Shown: piece by piece, positions 47,831-61,100 of the stretch
How the letters are laid out: every line of letters begins with the position of its first letter
Numbering within the stretch: position 1 is the first letter of the stretch
NCBI GenBank assembly: GCA_933228675.1
Contig: OW121742.1
Location: 20,086,112 to 20,150,111 of the forward strand
Direction of reading: 5' to 3'
Length of the DNA stretch: 64,000 bases
Source: Stomorhina lunata
Lineage: Eukaryota > Arthropoda > Insecta > Diptera > Rhiniidae
Notes under the pieces: model-generated
The model's database searches: none
The model's input: only the letters and a program-made list of their open reading frames with translations
Told to the model about the DNA's origin: nothing
Position numbers and translations under genes: made by a program

Positions 47831-48695
47831 TCTGTAATTTCACGCCCTTAACTTTCAGATAATTTTCTCTTTAATTTCAGGAAATTTTTTAAAATGTAAT
47901 TATAACTTACAGAAATCCAGCAAAAAAAATGCGATTTTAATTAAATTCTAAATAAATCTCAAGCAGCTGCTCTTCAAATATCATCTCAATCATTAATGCC
48001 ATATTTAGCAAAAGTTTTGACATCATCAAAAACTGCATAATAAATGTCAATTGAAATGTTTTAAGTTCAAATAGTCAAGAATATTTACATATGTAAAAAA
48101 AGTAATTTATTTCAAATAATTTAAGCCATATATTAATATCAAAAAGGATTCAAATCTATATGTATTTTTCAAGAGATAAAATAAAATAAACAATGAAATA
48201 TTCGAAGATTTACAACAATACTTTTACACATACACACATACATGACATAACATAACAGATACTATTTCATTTGCGATGGAAACAAAAAAAATCGTAATAT
48301 GACCTAGATATTTTTGTGGATGTAAATAATTGTTTGTGGTTTGTAAGGATTCCACATATGTACAGGCAACAACATAAACATTAGGGGGTGTGATTTTAAT
48401 TTTTTTTCTTTATTTTTCTAAAAGTTAAGAACATTCAAAATTTTAAATAAAATTAACAAACTAACCAAAATTTGTTTTGTTTTTCAATAAAGTTTGAAGT
48501 TTTTTCTTACAATTGGCGTGACCCTAATGCATTTAAGTCTTTCAAAATAACAATATCATTATGATATATATTTGTTGTAGTTAATATAGAGAAATAAATT
48601 AAATTTTACTATTTTTGTTTATTGATGTTCTCAGGGTCACACAAAATATGCATCTGTTTGTGTAGACTACCTACAAGTTAATATAAAAAATATCA
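47831..48695. other. Single-copy spacer, nothing recognised
   Basis: AT-rich DNA between two large 33-bp arrays. No coding frame, RNA gene or repeat family was identified. Confidence 0.35.
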
Positions 48696-51525
48696 TTTCA
48701 CAATTTTTCCTATGGAAACATTTAATTTAATCTAGTTTTAAAAATTTTTCCTATGGAAAATTGTTTGTTTTACAAATATCTTTAATTACAAAAATTTTTC
48801 TGTAAAATTATTTTTGTTTTACAAAATTTTTTTTTTTAAGAAAAATTTTTATTCTACAAACTATTTCTATAGAAAAATTGTACAATAATTTGTTTAATTA
48901 TAGAATCATTTTTGTTTTACAAAATTTTTTCTATAGAAAAATTTTTGTTTTACAAAATTTTTTCTATAGCAAAATGTTTGTTTTACAAAATTTTTTCTAT
49001 AGAAAAATGTTTGTTTTACAAAATTTTTTCTATAGAAAAATGTTTGTTTTACAAAATTTTTTCTATAAAAAAATGTTTGTTTTACAACATTTTTTCTATA
49101 GAAAAATGTTTGTTTTACAAAATTTTTTCTATAGAAAAATGTTTGTTTTACAAAATTTTTTCTATAGAAAAATGTTTGTTTTACAAAATTTTTTCTATAG
49201 AAAAATGTTTGTTTTACAAAATTTTTTCTATAGAAAAATGTTTGTTTGACAACATTTTTTCTATAGAAAAATATTTGTTTAACAAAATTTTTTCCATAGA
49301 AAAATTTTTGTTTTACAAATTTTTTTCTATAGAAAAATTTTTGTTTAACAAAATTTTTTCTATAGAAAAATTTTTGTTTTACACAATTTTTTCTATAGAA
49401 AAATTTTTGTTTTACAAAATTTTTTCTATAGAAAAATTTTTGTTTTACAAAATTTTTTCTATAGAAAAATTTTTGTTTTACAAAATTTTTTCTATAGAAA
49501 AATGCTTGTTTAACAAAATTAGTTCTATAAAAAAATGTTTGTTTTACAAAATTTTTTCTATAGAAAAATGTTTGTTTTACAAAATTTTTTCTATAGAAAA
49601 ATGTTTGTTTTACAAAATTTTTTCTATAGAAAAATGTTTGTTTTACAAAATTTTTTCTATAGAAAAATGTTTGTTTTACAAAATTTTTTCTATAGAAAAA
49701 TGTTTGTTTTACAAAATTTTTTCTATAGAAAAATGTTTGTTTTACAAAATTTTTTCTATAGAAAAATGTTTGTTTTACAAATTTTTTTCTATAGAAAAAT
49801 TTTTGTTTTACAAAATTTCTTCTATAGAAAAATTTTTGTTTTACAAAATTTTTTCTATAGAAAAATATTTGTTTAACAAAATTTTTTCCATAGAAAAATT
49901 TTTGTTTAACAAAATTTTTTCCATAGAAAAATTTTTGTTTTACAAAATTTTTTCTATAGAAAAATTTTTGTAAAACAAAATTTTTTCTATAGAAAAATGT
50001 TTGTTTTATAAAATTTTTTCTTTAGAAAAATTTTTGTTTTACAAAAATTTTTCTTTTAAAAAATTTTTGTTTTACAAAATTTTTTCTTTTGAAAAATTTT
50101 TATTTTGCAAAATTTTTTCTATAGAAAAATTTTTCTTTTGCAAAATTTTTTCTATAGAAAAATGTTTGTTTTACAAAATTTTTTCTATAGAAAAATGTTT
50201 GTTTTACAAAATTTTTGCTATAAAAAAATGTTTGTTTTACAAAATTTTTCTATAGAAAAATGTTTGTTTTACAAAATTTTTCTATAGAAAAATGTTTGTT
50301 TTACAAAATTTTTTCTATAGAAAAATGTTTGTTTTACAAAATTTTTTCTATAGAAAAATGTTTGTTTTACAAAATTTTTTCTATAGAAAAATGTTTGTTT
50401 TACAAAATTTTTTCTATAGAAAAATGTTTGTTTGACAACATTTTTTCTATAGAAAAATATTTGTTTAACAAAATTTTTTCCATAGAAAAATTTTTGTTTT
50501 ACAAAATTTTTTCGATAGAAAAATTTTTGTTTAACAAAATTTTTTCTATAGAAAAATTTTTGTTTTACACAATTTTTTCTATAGAAAAATTTTTGTTTTA
50601 CAAAATTTTTTCTATAGAAAAATTTTTGTTTTACAAAATTTTTTCTATAGAAAAATTTTTGTTTTACAAAATTTTTTCTATAGAAAAATTTTTGTTTTAC
50701 AAAATTTTTTCTATAGAAAAATGCTTGTTTAACAAAATTTTTTCTATAAAAAAATGTTTGTTTTACAAAATTTTTTCTATAGAAAAATGTTTGTTTTACA
50801 AAATTTTTTCTATAGAAAAATTTTTGTTTTACAAAATTTTTTCTATAGAAAAATGTTTGTTTTACAAAATTTTTTCTATAGAAAAATGTTTGTTTTACAA
50901 AATTTTTTCTATAGAAAAATGTTTGTTTTACAAAATTTTTTCTATAGAAAAATGTTTGTTTTACAAAATTTTTTCTATAGAAAAATGTTTGTTTTACAAA
51001 ATTTTTTCTATAGAAAAATGTTTGTTTTACAAATTTTTTTCTATAGAAAAATTTTTGTTTTACAAAATTTCTTCTATAGAAAAATTTTTGTTTTACAAAA
51101 TTTTTTCTATAGAAAAATATTTGTTTAACAAAATTTTTTCCATAGAAAAATTTTTGTTTAACAAAGTTTTTTCCATAGAAAAATTTTTGTTTTACAAAAT
51201 GTTTTCTATAGAAAAATTTTTGTTTTACAAAATGTTTTCTATAGAAAAATTTTTGTTTTACAAAATTTTTTCTATAGAAAAATTTTTGTAAAACAAAATT
51301 TTTTCTATAGAAAAATGTTTGTTTTACAAAATTTTTTCTTTAGAAAAATTTTTGTTTTACAAAATTTTTTCTTTTAAAAAAATTTTTGTTTTACAAAATT
51401 TTTTCTTTTGAAAAATTTTTATTTTGCAAAATTTTTTCTATAGAAAAATTTTTGTTTTGCAAAATTTTTTCTATAAAAAAATTTTTGTTTTACAGAATTT
51501 TTTCTATAGAAAATTATCTTTTTCT
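48696..51525 (+). repeat. 33-bp satellite array Q with ~1.2-kb duplication
   Basis: About 84 units: CTATAGAAAAATGTTTG or CTATAGAAAAATTTTTG, then TTTTACAAAATTTTTT. Variant units occur in the same order twice. For example, the TTTGACAACATTTTTT unit is at 49245 and 50431 (1186 bp apart), and the GTAAAACAAAA junction is at 49970 and 51288 (1318 bp apart). The 132-bp difference equals four monomers. This is a higher-order duplication followed by gain or loss of whole units. Confidence 0.93.
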
Positions 51526-52735
51526 ATAAAAAATGGTATAATCTTGAAATAATTTATGAATTTTTGACATTTGTTTTATGTCTCAAGTTTTTATTTTCTA
51601 AATATAGATATAATCTTATATCTTGTTGCCAATTCAAAGTAAATTGATGGTTTCAATTAAACTTATTCAATTATTAATTTGGATAAATGATTGCAAATCT
51701 GTTGCTAGGGGATATCTAAGAAAAATCCAATTTCATTTTACTTTTAATGTTACTCTTAAGTTAAATCTCCCTAAAGACCAGGAAGAAATAATTGAGGCCA
51801 GACATTAATATCTTAAACTTAATAGGAGATAAATTAACGCAGTCGATTTTGTATTAAAAGTAACATTATTTCGTAGAATTTTGTATTGTATACTTTCAGG
51901 GTTTTCCGAATTATGTTGCAATGAAATAAGAAGATGCTAAAAGCTAAAATTTGTGGAATTTTTTTGCTCATTAAAGAACATGATTACAGGTTAACAATTT
52001 CGCTCATATATAACCTTTAAGTACAAAAAAAGTAATGTTATTTAATATAACATTAAAATGTACATTGAGCCTCCTGAAAGTATACTGCACAATTTTCAAT
52101 TTCGTTTCGAATCGAGTGCCTAGATTTGGAATTAATTTTTTTAAAGAAACTTAAACTTTTGTATTATATTAGTCAAATTTGTAAAAAAAGTCTATAATTG
52201 TCCATTTAAATACAAACTAAATATTGAATTAGAGATAACAGAAATTGAAACAAATTTAATTTTCCACCCTCAATCATTTATCATGATAAAAAAGTAGATA
52301 GATACATGGATGTCTTTAGTTTTAGAAAATTTCTATTTGCATATTCAATTACTGATCCTTATGTCTGTCTGTCTGTAGGGTTGGCTGGTTTGGCTTGCGA
52401 TAAGGTTACTTATATCGTCATCATTTAACCAAATGACTGAAGTAGCAAAATGTTTTTCTATTTTCAGTCATTGCCACTCAGATGATGCATGATTTCGTCA
52501 TCGTTTATTTGTTAAGTATCTTCCAATACTTGGAATTAAATTGGTAAATATTTAGATTGAAATATTGAAACATGAGAGGTTTCTCAATGAATTGGAAGCC
52601 GCTTTAATGTAAAATTTTTGAGAATACAAAATATTTCTTTAAGTCTTTTGACAAATATGTACTCGTATTGTACAACCATGAACTAGCCAAGTTATTGGGA
52701 ATTGTGGTAAAGAATTTTAATAGATTCCGAAACAA
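51526..52735. other. Single-copy spacer, nothing recognised
   Basis: AT-rich DNA with a short GTCTGTCTGTCTGTAGGG tract near 52363 and a moderately complex patch at 52370-52520. No convincing gene. Confidence 0.4.
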
Positions 52736-52739
52736 AATT

Positions 52740-54600
52740 TTCCAATAAAAAAAAATTTGAAAAAAAAAATTTACTTTAAAAAAATTTTTACAAGGTAAAT
52801 TTTTTCTAACAGAAAAATTTTGAACATAAAATCAGCACAAATATTTTTGTTATACTTAATTTGTTTGAAGGAAAATTTACGTTACACGAAAATGTTTTTC
52901 TCAAAAATCTTTTGCTATAAAATTTATTTTCTTTAGAAAATTTGTTGCAATGCAAAATGTTTTCTATAAAAAGATTTTTGATATAGAAATTTTTTTCTAT
53001 AGAAAAACTTATCTTGCACTAATAGTTTTCTATAGAAAAATGTTTGTTATACAAAATTGTTTTCTATAGAAATATTTTTGTTATACAAAATTTTTGTTGT
53101 ATAGAAAAAATTTTAATACAGAAATTTTTTCTATAGAAAAAATTGTATTATAATTTTTTTTTTTTTTTTTTTTTCAACAGAAAAAAAATTTTAGAAAACT
53201 ATTTTTTATACAAAATTTTTTCAGTAGAACAATTTTCCATGAAAAATTTTTGTTATACAAAATTTTTTTCGATATAAATATTGTTGTAAATTTTTATATC
53301 AAAAATTTTCTATACAGAATTTTTATCTCGAGAAATTTCTATTGAAAAATTTATATCGAAAAATTTTATATCGAAAATTTTCTATAGAAAAATTTTATAC
53401 CGAAAATTTTCTATAGAAAAATTTTATATCGGAAATGTTCTATAGAAAAATTTTCGATATAAAATTTTTCTATAGAAAATTTTCGATATAAAATTTTTCT
53501 ATAGAAAAATTTTATATCGAAAATTTTCTATAGAAAATTTTTATATCGAAAATTTGTTATAGAAAAATTTTATATAGAAAATTTTCTTAAGAAAAATTTT
53601 ATATTGAAAATTTTCTATAGAAAAACTTTATATTGACAATTTTCTATAGAAAATTTTTATATAGAAAATTTTTATATGGAAAATTTTCTATTCAAAAAAC
53701 GTTTATAACAAAACTGTTCTATCAAAAATTTTTACAACGAAAATTTTCTATAGAAAACTTAAACATCCCAAATTTTCTATAGAAAGATTGTCAAAAATTT
53801 TCTAAAGAAATTTTTTTTTTAAATGTTTATAACAAATATTTTCTATAAATAGTTTTTATAACCAAAATTTTCTATAAAAAGATTTTAAATCTAAAATTTT
53901 CTATAGAAAAATTTTATATCGAACATTTTCTGTAGAAAAATTTTATATCGAAAATTTTTTTAGAAAAATTTTATATCAAAAATTATCTATAGGAAAAATT
54001 TTTTACAGAAAAATTTTATATCAAAAATGTTTTGTTACATAAAAAATTTTTCTCATATAAAATTTTTTCTATAGAAAAATTTTTGTCATATAAAATTTTT
54101 TCTATAGAAAAATTTTTATCATATAAAATTTTTTCTATAGAAAAAATTTTCTCATATAAAATTTTTTCTATAGAAAAAATTTTAACTGAAATTGTTTTCT
54201 TAGACCAATTTACTTTTAAGAAGTTTTAGCCATTAAAATTTTTTCGTTGAAAAAAAATGTTTCGAAAAAAATTTTTTTTTTTTTTTTTTTGAAAAATTAC
54301 AGATAAAATTTTTCAAAAAAAAAAAAATTTTAAATAGAAAAATATTCAAAAGAGAAAACTTTACTTTAACGAAATTTTCGTTATTGTAGGTTTTCTGTAG
54401 AATTATTTTCGTTTTCAACTTTTTCTATCAAAAACTTTTTGATGAATGAATTTTTTCTACAGAAAAATTTTGCACACAATTTTTTTTCTATAGAAGAATT
54501 TTGAATATACATTTTTTTAAACTAAATTTCAACATAAATTTTTTTAAAAATGTTTATCAAAATTTTTGGGACATCAAACATTTAATTAAAAAGTTTTACT
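52740..54600. repeat. Mixed degenerate CTATAG satellite array R
   Basis: A mosaic of unit types: TTTTGTTATACAAAA (about 52990-53280), TTTTATATCGAAAA (53290-54030), and TTTTTGTCATATAAAA units (54040-54185). It contains a locally inverted pair of units at 53445-53500, which creates a 72-bp perfect palindrome (53466-53537). Confidence 0.85.
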
Positions 54601-54604
54601 GTAG

Positions 54605-54760
54605 TGTATTGCACTAAAATCCCAATTTATTACAAATATTTATTAATGTAATAAATCGTTTTTTGATAAAACCAAAAAATTTTGGTGTGGAAACCTTTCC
54701 TCGACACGTTCCGATGGTTGGTTAGGCCATCTCATCAGGAGGATTATCCCTAATTCTAGA
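54605..54760 (+). repeat. Hairpin-bearing dispersed repeat, third copy
   Basis: Related to the copies at 11174 and 11663. It has a hairpin with arms ATTTATTACA and TGTAATAAAT, then a TTTTGATAAAACC tract, then CCTCGACACGTTCCGATGG and TTGGTTAGGCCATC, and ATCAGGAGGAT. It again lies at the junction of two satellite arrays. Confidence 0.7.
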
Positions 54761-54928
54761 CAAAGCGAAAACCACACATTATGTATAATTTGAGGGACTG
54801 AATAAATACGAATTATTATTATTGTTTTCAACAAATAATAACATAAAGCGAAGATTATCATCTGAACAGAAACACACAAACCTTTTTCAGTTTTATCATT
54901 TCTTTTTTTTTATAGACAAATTTACGAT

Positions 54929-54972
54929 CTATAGAATGATTTTACAATATGAAAGGTAAAATCATTCTATAG
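54929..54972. repeat. Perfect 17-bp hairpin at array edge
   Basis: CTATAGAATGATTTTAC (54929-54945), loop AATATGAAAG, GTAAAATCATTCTATAG (54956-54972). The stem ends in the satellite core CTATAG on both sides and marks the start of array S. Confidence 0.9.
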
Positions 54973-56880
54973 AAAAATTTTCGACTTTAAATTGTCTCTA
55001 AAGAAAAATGTTCGACATCAAGTTTTTTTAATTGAAACATTTTCGACATGATTTGTTTTCTATTGAAACATTTTTGACAAGAAATTTTTCTATAGTAAAA
55101 TTTTCGATTGAAAAATTTTCGACAAAAATTCTTTTTATAAAAAAATTTTTGGCACAAATTTTTTCTATAGAAAAATTTTAGGCATAAAATTTGTTCTATA
55201 GAAAAATTTTTGACATAAAATTTTTTCTATAGAAAAATTTTTGATACAAATTTTTTTCTATAGAAAAATTTTTGATACAAATTTTTTTTCTGTAGAAAGA
55301 TTTTTGATATACAATTTTATCTATAGAAACATTTTTAATATAAAATTTTTTCTATAGAAAAATGTTCGACATGAAATTTTTTTATTTAAACATTTTCCAC
55401 ATGAAATTTTTTCTACAGAAAATTTTCGTTGTAAAAATTTTTTCTATAGAAAAATTTTTGATATACAATTTTTTCTATAGAAAAATATTTGACATAAAAT
55501 TTTTCTATAGAAAAATTTTAATAAGAAATTTTTTCTATCGAAAAAATTTCTTATTAAAATGACATTTTTTGTACAGAAAAATTTTCGACATGAATTTTTT
55601 TTCTAAACAAAAATTTTGAGAATAAAATTTTTTCTATAATAAAAATTTTTGACATGAATATTGTTCTATAGAAAAATTTTTGCCATAAAATTTTTTCTAT
55701 AGAAAAATTTTCAACCTCAACTTTTTTTTATAGAAAATTATGTGACATGAAATTTTTTCTATTGCAAAATTTTTGACATGACATTTTTTCTATAGAAAAA
55801 TTTTTAACATCAAATTTTTTCTATATAAAAATTTTTTCTATAAAAAAATTTTTCACATAAAATTGTATCTATAGAAAATTTTTTGTCATAAAATTTATTC
55901 TATAGAAACATTTTTCTATAGAAAAATTTTCGACACGAAATTTTTTCAAAAATGCATTCTATAGAAAAATTTTCATCATTAAATTTTTTCTATAGAAAAA
56001 TTTTCATCATAAAATTTTTTCTATAGAAAAATTTTCGATATAAAAGTTTTTCTATAGAAAAATTTTTCACATAAAATTTTTTCTACAGAAAAATTTTTGG
56101 CATAGAATTTTTTCTATAGAAAAATTGTTGATACAAATTTTTTTTCTGTAGAAAGATTTTTGATATACAACTTTTTCTTTAGAACATTTTTAATATAAAA
56201 TTTTTTCTATAGAAAAAGTTTTAATATCAAATTTTTTTCTATAGAAACATAATAGACATGATATTTTTTCTACAGAAAAATTTTCGACATGCATTTTTTT
56301 TTTTCTAAAGAAAAATTTTGAGCATAAAATTTTTTCTATAATAAAAATTTTTGACATGAAATTTATTCTTTAGAAAAATTTTCAACATAAAGTTTTTTCT
56401 ATAGAAAAATTTTCAACATAAAAATTTTTTATACTTATCATATTTTTTGACATGAAATTTTTTCTATTGAAAAATTTTTGACACAAAATTTTTTCTATAG
56501 AAAAATTTTTGATAAAAAATTGTATCTACAGAAAATTTTTTGGCATAAAATTTTTTCTATAGAAGCATTTTTCTATAGAAAAATTTTCGACACGAAATTT
56601 TTTCAAAAATGTTTTCTATAGAAAAATTTTTCACATAATATTTTTTCTATAGAAAAATTTTTGGCATAGAATTTTTTCTATAGAAAAATTTTTGGCATAG
56701 AATTTTGTATAAAGAAAAATTTTTTACAATTTTCTAAAAAAAAAATTTCAAAACAAATTTTTTTTAATTTTTCTGTAGAAAAATTTTCGACATAAAATTT
56801 TTTCTTTACAAAACTTTTAGACATACAATTCTTTAAAACAAAATATCCGACATAAAACTTTTGCAATGAAAAAAATTTAT
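54973..56880. repeat. ~31-bp satellite array S (GACATAAAA spacer)
   Basis: Moderately diverged 31-bp units: TTTTTTCTATAGAAAAA followed by TTTTTGACATAAAA, with GGCAT, GATAC and CATCAT variants. A longer segment appears duplicated: the stretch with TTTTCGACACGAAATTTTTT at about 55928 recurs at about 56583. Confidence 0.9.
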
Positions 56881-58134
56881 GGCTTTGAATCTTAGTATTT
56901 TATTTTATCATCTTAATAATTAAAGCAACTTAAACAACGCCTCTTAATAAATTTGTAGAGTGATGCAAAATATTTTTAAACTACAAGGTTTTTTATACAA
57001 ATAGGTTTTCTTTCACATATACATACATATATGAGTATGTATGTAGTATAAGTATAAGTATGTTTTTAACTCATTTTTTGTTTTTAGCGAATAATTTAGT
57101 TTAAAGAAGGGGGTCAAGTTGATGAAGCATTATGACCATAAAAGAATAGACTGCACTTTATTTGAGAGGAATAAAAAGGACTTCAAAATTTTTTGTTTAA
57201 ATTTTATTATATTTTAATGACTTAATATATCTAAGATTTGAAGGGTAAAATTTATATTTCATTTTACTCCATTCCTATTAGACCATGAAATTTATCTGTC
57301 AATTTTTGTCTACTAAAGGGATTTTAAATTTTCAAATAATGTTTTGGCATCATCCTAATTGGTTCGTATGTGTCTGAATGTGCTTCTTTTGGTATAATTC
57401 TTTACAAATATTATTATTTGTTACACTAACGTTTATTTGAAGTGCGATGTAAAGAACGAAAAACAAAAATTATTCATAAATCCTTTATAAAGGATCTTTT
57501 CTTATTATGCATAACCTCGTTTTGTTTGAAAAAGAAAAAATCTGCGACTAAAGGTTATTTTTTGTTTTGATCTTAAAACTTAACCCAGATTTCAAAAAAA
57601 AAATATAAAAAAATTTTAAACATACAAAAATTACTAATAATGAAAGTTTTCTTACAAGATAAACTTTAAAACAAAAATTTGTATATAAAAACAATTTTTG
57701 ATATACAAGATTTAATAACACAATTTCCCATATAGAACAACACTTTTCCAATGAATGGAAATCATGTTTTTGCATGCCTCCAATCTTATATCCTTGTCCT
57801 CAAGTATCTTGTAAAGTATCCTGTGGCGTATAATGAATATTTTTGTTTCGATTGTTACTCATATCAATCATACGTCACCGCATTTTTTCAAGTGATTACA
57901 ACTGCAACATGTAACAACAGCCTTGTTGCAATCAATTGCATTTGAAATTCATTAAAAAATATTTTCTGAAAAAAAAATGATTTATTTTAGATTAAATGTT
58001 TGTCAACAAAAATTTTTGACTTATCAATGTCATTTGGCACACAACGAAATAAGAAACGCCAATGCATAAGTTTAAATACTTTAACAGCATTTCCATTTAC
58101 AAATGAGGTCACCACCTGAAAATGAATTTTCATA
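56881..58134. other. Single-copy spacer, nothing recognised
   Basis: AT-rich DNA. Small frames at 57548-57775 (minus) and 57751-57945 (plus, ATG-initiated, 64 codons) lack motifs and codon bias and overlap each other, so I do not call them. Confidence 0.4.
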
Positions 58135-61100
58135 CATTTTTGTCAGAAAATATTTTTCGTTTTGAAATTTTTATAGAAAAATTTATGTTTTAAAAAATTT
58201 TATAGAAAAATTTATGTTTTAAAAATTTTTATAGAAAAATTTATGTTTTAAAAATTTTTATAGAAAAATTTTCGTTTTGAAATATTATATAAATTTTTTT
58301 TTGCAAAAATATTTTTGTTTTTAAAATTTTTCAATAGAAAAATTTTTATTTGAAAATTTTTTCTATAAAAAATTTTTTATTTTTAAGTTTTTATTTAAAA
58401 TTTTTTTTTCCACAAACATTTTTTAAGAAATTTTTGTTTTAAATTTTTTTTAGAAAAAATTTTTGTTAAACTGTTTTATAAAAACTTATTAATTTATTAA
58501 AATTATCGTTTTATATTTTTTTTTTTCTCAAAAACCTTTTTCATTTAAAATTGTTTTTGTAGAAAAGGGTTTGTCTTAAAATTCTTCGTTGTAAAATTTT
58601 TCCTTTAGAAACATTTTCGTTTTAAAATTTTTTCTTAAAAAAAATTTTTTTTATAGAGAAATTTTCATCAAAAATTTTAATATAGAAAATGTTTGTCTTA
58701 AAATTTTTGAAAATTTTTTTCCACAGAAAAATTTTCGTTTCAAAATTTTTTCTATAGAAAAATTTTCGTGTTAAATTTTTTTTATAGAAAAATTTTCATT
58801 TTTTTTTTTTTTTGTTTCATAGAAAAATTTTCATTTTTTTTTTTATAGAAAAATTTTCGTTTTTAATTTTTTTCTATACAAAAATTTTTGTTCTAAAATT
58901 TCATTTTTAAATTTTTTCTATAGAAAAGTATTCGGTTTTGAATTTTCTTCTATACAAAAATTTTTGTTTTTAAATTTTTCTATAGAAAAATTTTCGTTTT
59001 TAAATTTCATTTATAGAAAAATTTTCATTTCGTTCTTCAAAAACTATAGAAAAATGTTCGTTTTAAAATCTTTTCTACAGAAAAATTTTCGTTTTAAAAT
59101 TTTTTCTACAGAAAAATTTTCGTTTTAAAACTTTTTCTATATAAAAATTTTCGTTTTTAATTTTTTCCATAGAAAAATTTTCGTTTTAAAATTTCTTCTA
59201 TAGAAAACGTTTCGTTTTAAAATTTTTTCTTTAGAAAAATTTTTGTTTTAAAATTTTTTTTATAGAAAATTTTTGGCTTTAAAATTGTTTCTATTGAAAA
59301 ATTTTCGTATTACTGCTATTATTGTATTATTGTTTTAAAATTTTTACATTACAAAAATTTTGGTTTTAAAATTTTTTTTATAGAAAAATTTTTGTTTTAA
59401 AACTTTTCTATACAAAATTTTTTATAGAGCAATTTTCTAAAGAAAAATTTTAGTTTTTCTTTAATAGAAAACTTTAAGTTTTTAAATTTTTGCTATACAA
59501 TAATTTTCGTTCTAAAATTTTGTTTATAGAAAAATTTTCGTTTTAAAATTTTTTCTACAGACAAATTTTCGTTTTAAATTTTGTTTAAAAAAAAAATTTT
59601 GTTTTATTTTTTAAAGAAAAATTTTTGTTTAATTTTTTTTCTATAAATTTCTTTTATAGAAAAATTTTTGTTTCGTTTTTGAACTTTTTCTATAGAAAAA
59701 TTTTAGTTTTAAAATTTTTTCTACGGCAAAATTTTCGTTGTAAAATTTTTTCTGCAGAAAAAATTTCGTTTTAAAACTTTTTTTATAAAAAATTTTCGTT
59801 TTAAAATTTTTCTATGGAAAAACTTTCGTTTTAAAATTTTTTTTTATAGAAAAATTTTGGTTTTAAAATTTTTTTTATAGAAAAATTTTGGTTTTAAAAT
59901 TTTTTTATAGAAAAATTTTGGTTTTAAAATTTTTTTAATAGAAAAATTTTGTTTTTAAATTTTTTTTATAGAAAAATTTTGGTTTTAAACTTTTTTATAG
60001 AAAACTTTTGGTTTTAAAATTATTTCTTTAGAAAAAATTTCGTTTAAAAATTTTTTCTACAGAAAAATTTTCTCTTTAAAATATTTTCTATAAAAAAAAT
60101 TTAGTTTCAAGAGAAAAAATTTTCTCTATAGAAATTTATAAAAAATGATTGTTTTAAAATTTCTTTAATACAAAACTTTAAGTTTTAAAATTGTTGCTAT
60201 ACGAAAATTTTCGTTCTAAATTTTTTTTATAGAAGAATTTTCGTTTTAAAATTTTTTCTATAGACAAATTTTCGTTTTAAATTTTGTTTAGAATTTTTGT
60301 TTAATTTTTTTCTATAAAAAAATTTTTGTTTCGTTTTTGAATTTTTTCTATAGAAAAATTTTAGTTTTCAAATTTTATCTAGAGAAAAATTTTCGTTGTA
60401 AAATTTTTTCTACAGAAAATTTTCGTTTTAAAACTTTTCTATAAAAAATTTTCCTTTTAAAATTTTTCTATGGAAAAATTTTCGTTTTAAAATTTTTTTT
60501 TTATAGAAAAATTTTGGTTTCTTTAGAAAAAATTCCGTTTAAAAATTTTTTCTAAAGAAAAATTTTCGTTTTAAAATTTTTAGTTTCAAGAAAAAAAAAA
60601 TTTTTCAATAGAAATATTTTTAATTTAAAAATTTTTCTATAGAAAAATTTTCGTTTTAAAATTCTTTCTATAGAAAAATTTTAGTTTCAAAAGAAATTTT
60701 TTTTTTTTAAATTTTATCTACAGAAAATTTTTCGTTTTAAAATTTTTCTAAAGAAAAATTTTCGTTTTAAATTTATTTCTATAGAAAAGGTTTCATTTTA
60801 AAATTTTTTCTATACAAAAATATTCGTTTTAAAATTTTTTCTATGCAAAAATTCTCGTTTTTAAATTTTTTCTATACAAACATTTTTGTTTTAAATTTTT
60901 TCTACACAAAAATTTACATTTTAAATTTTTTTCTATACGAAATCTTTCATTTAAAAATTGTTTTTTGTACAAACATTTTCTTTTTAAAATTTTTTCTTGA
61001 CAAAAAAAATTTCGCTTTTAAATTTTTTTTTTTTGGAGAAAAATTTTCGTTTTTAAATTTTTTCTATGAAAAAAGTTATCTTTCAATATTTTTCTATAGA

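Noticed and set aside
48912..51291. Two ~350-codon ORFs in array Q resembling duplicated genes
   Set aside because: They are the two halves of a higher-order satellite duplication. The starts are internal ATGs created by the AAAATGTTTG variant or non-ATG codons.
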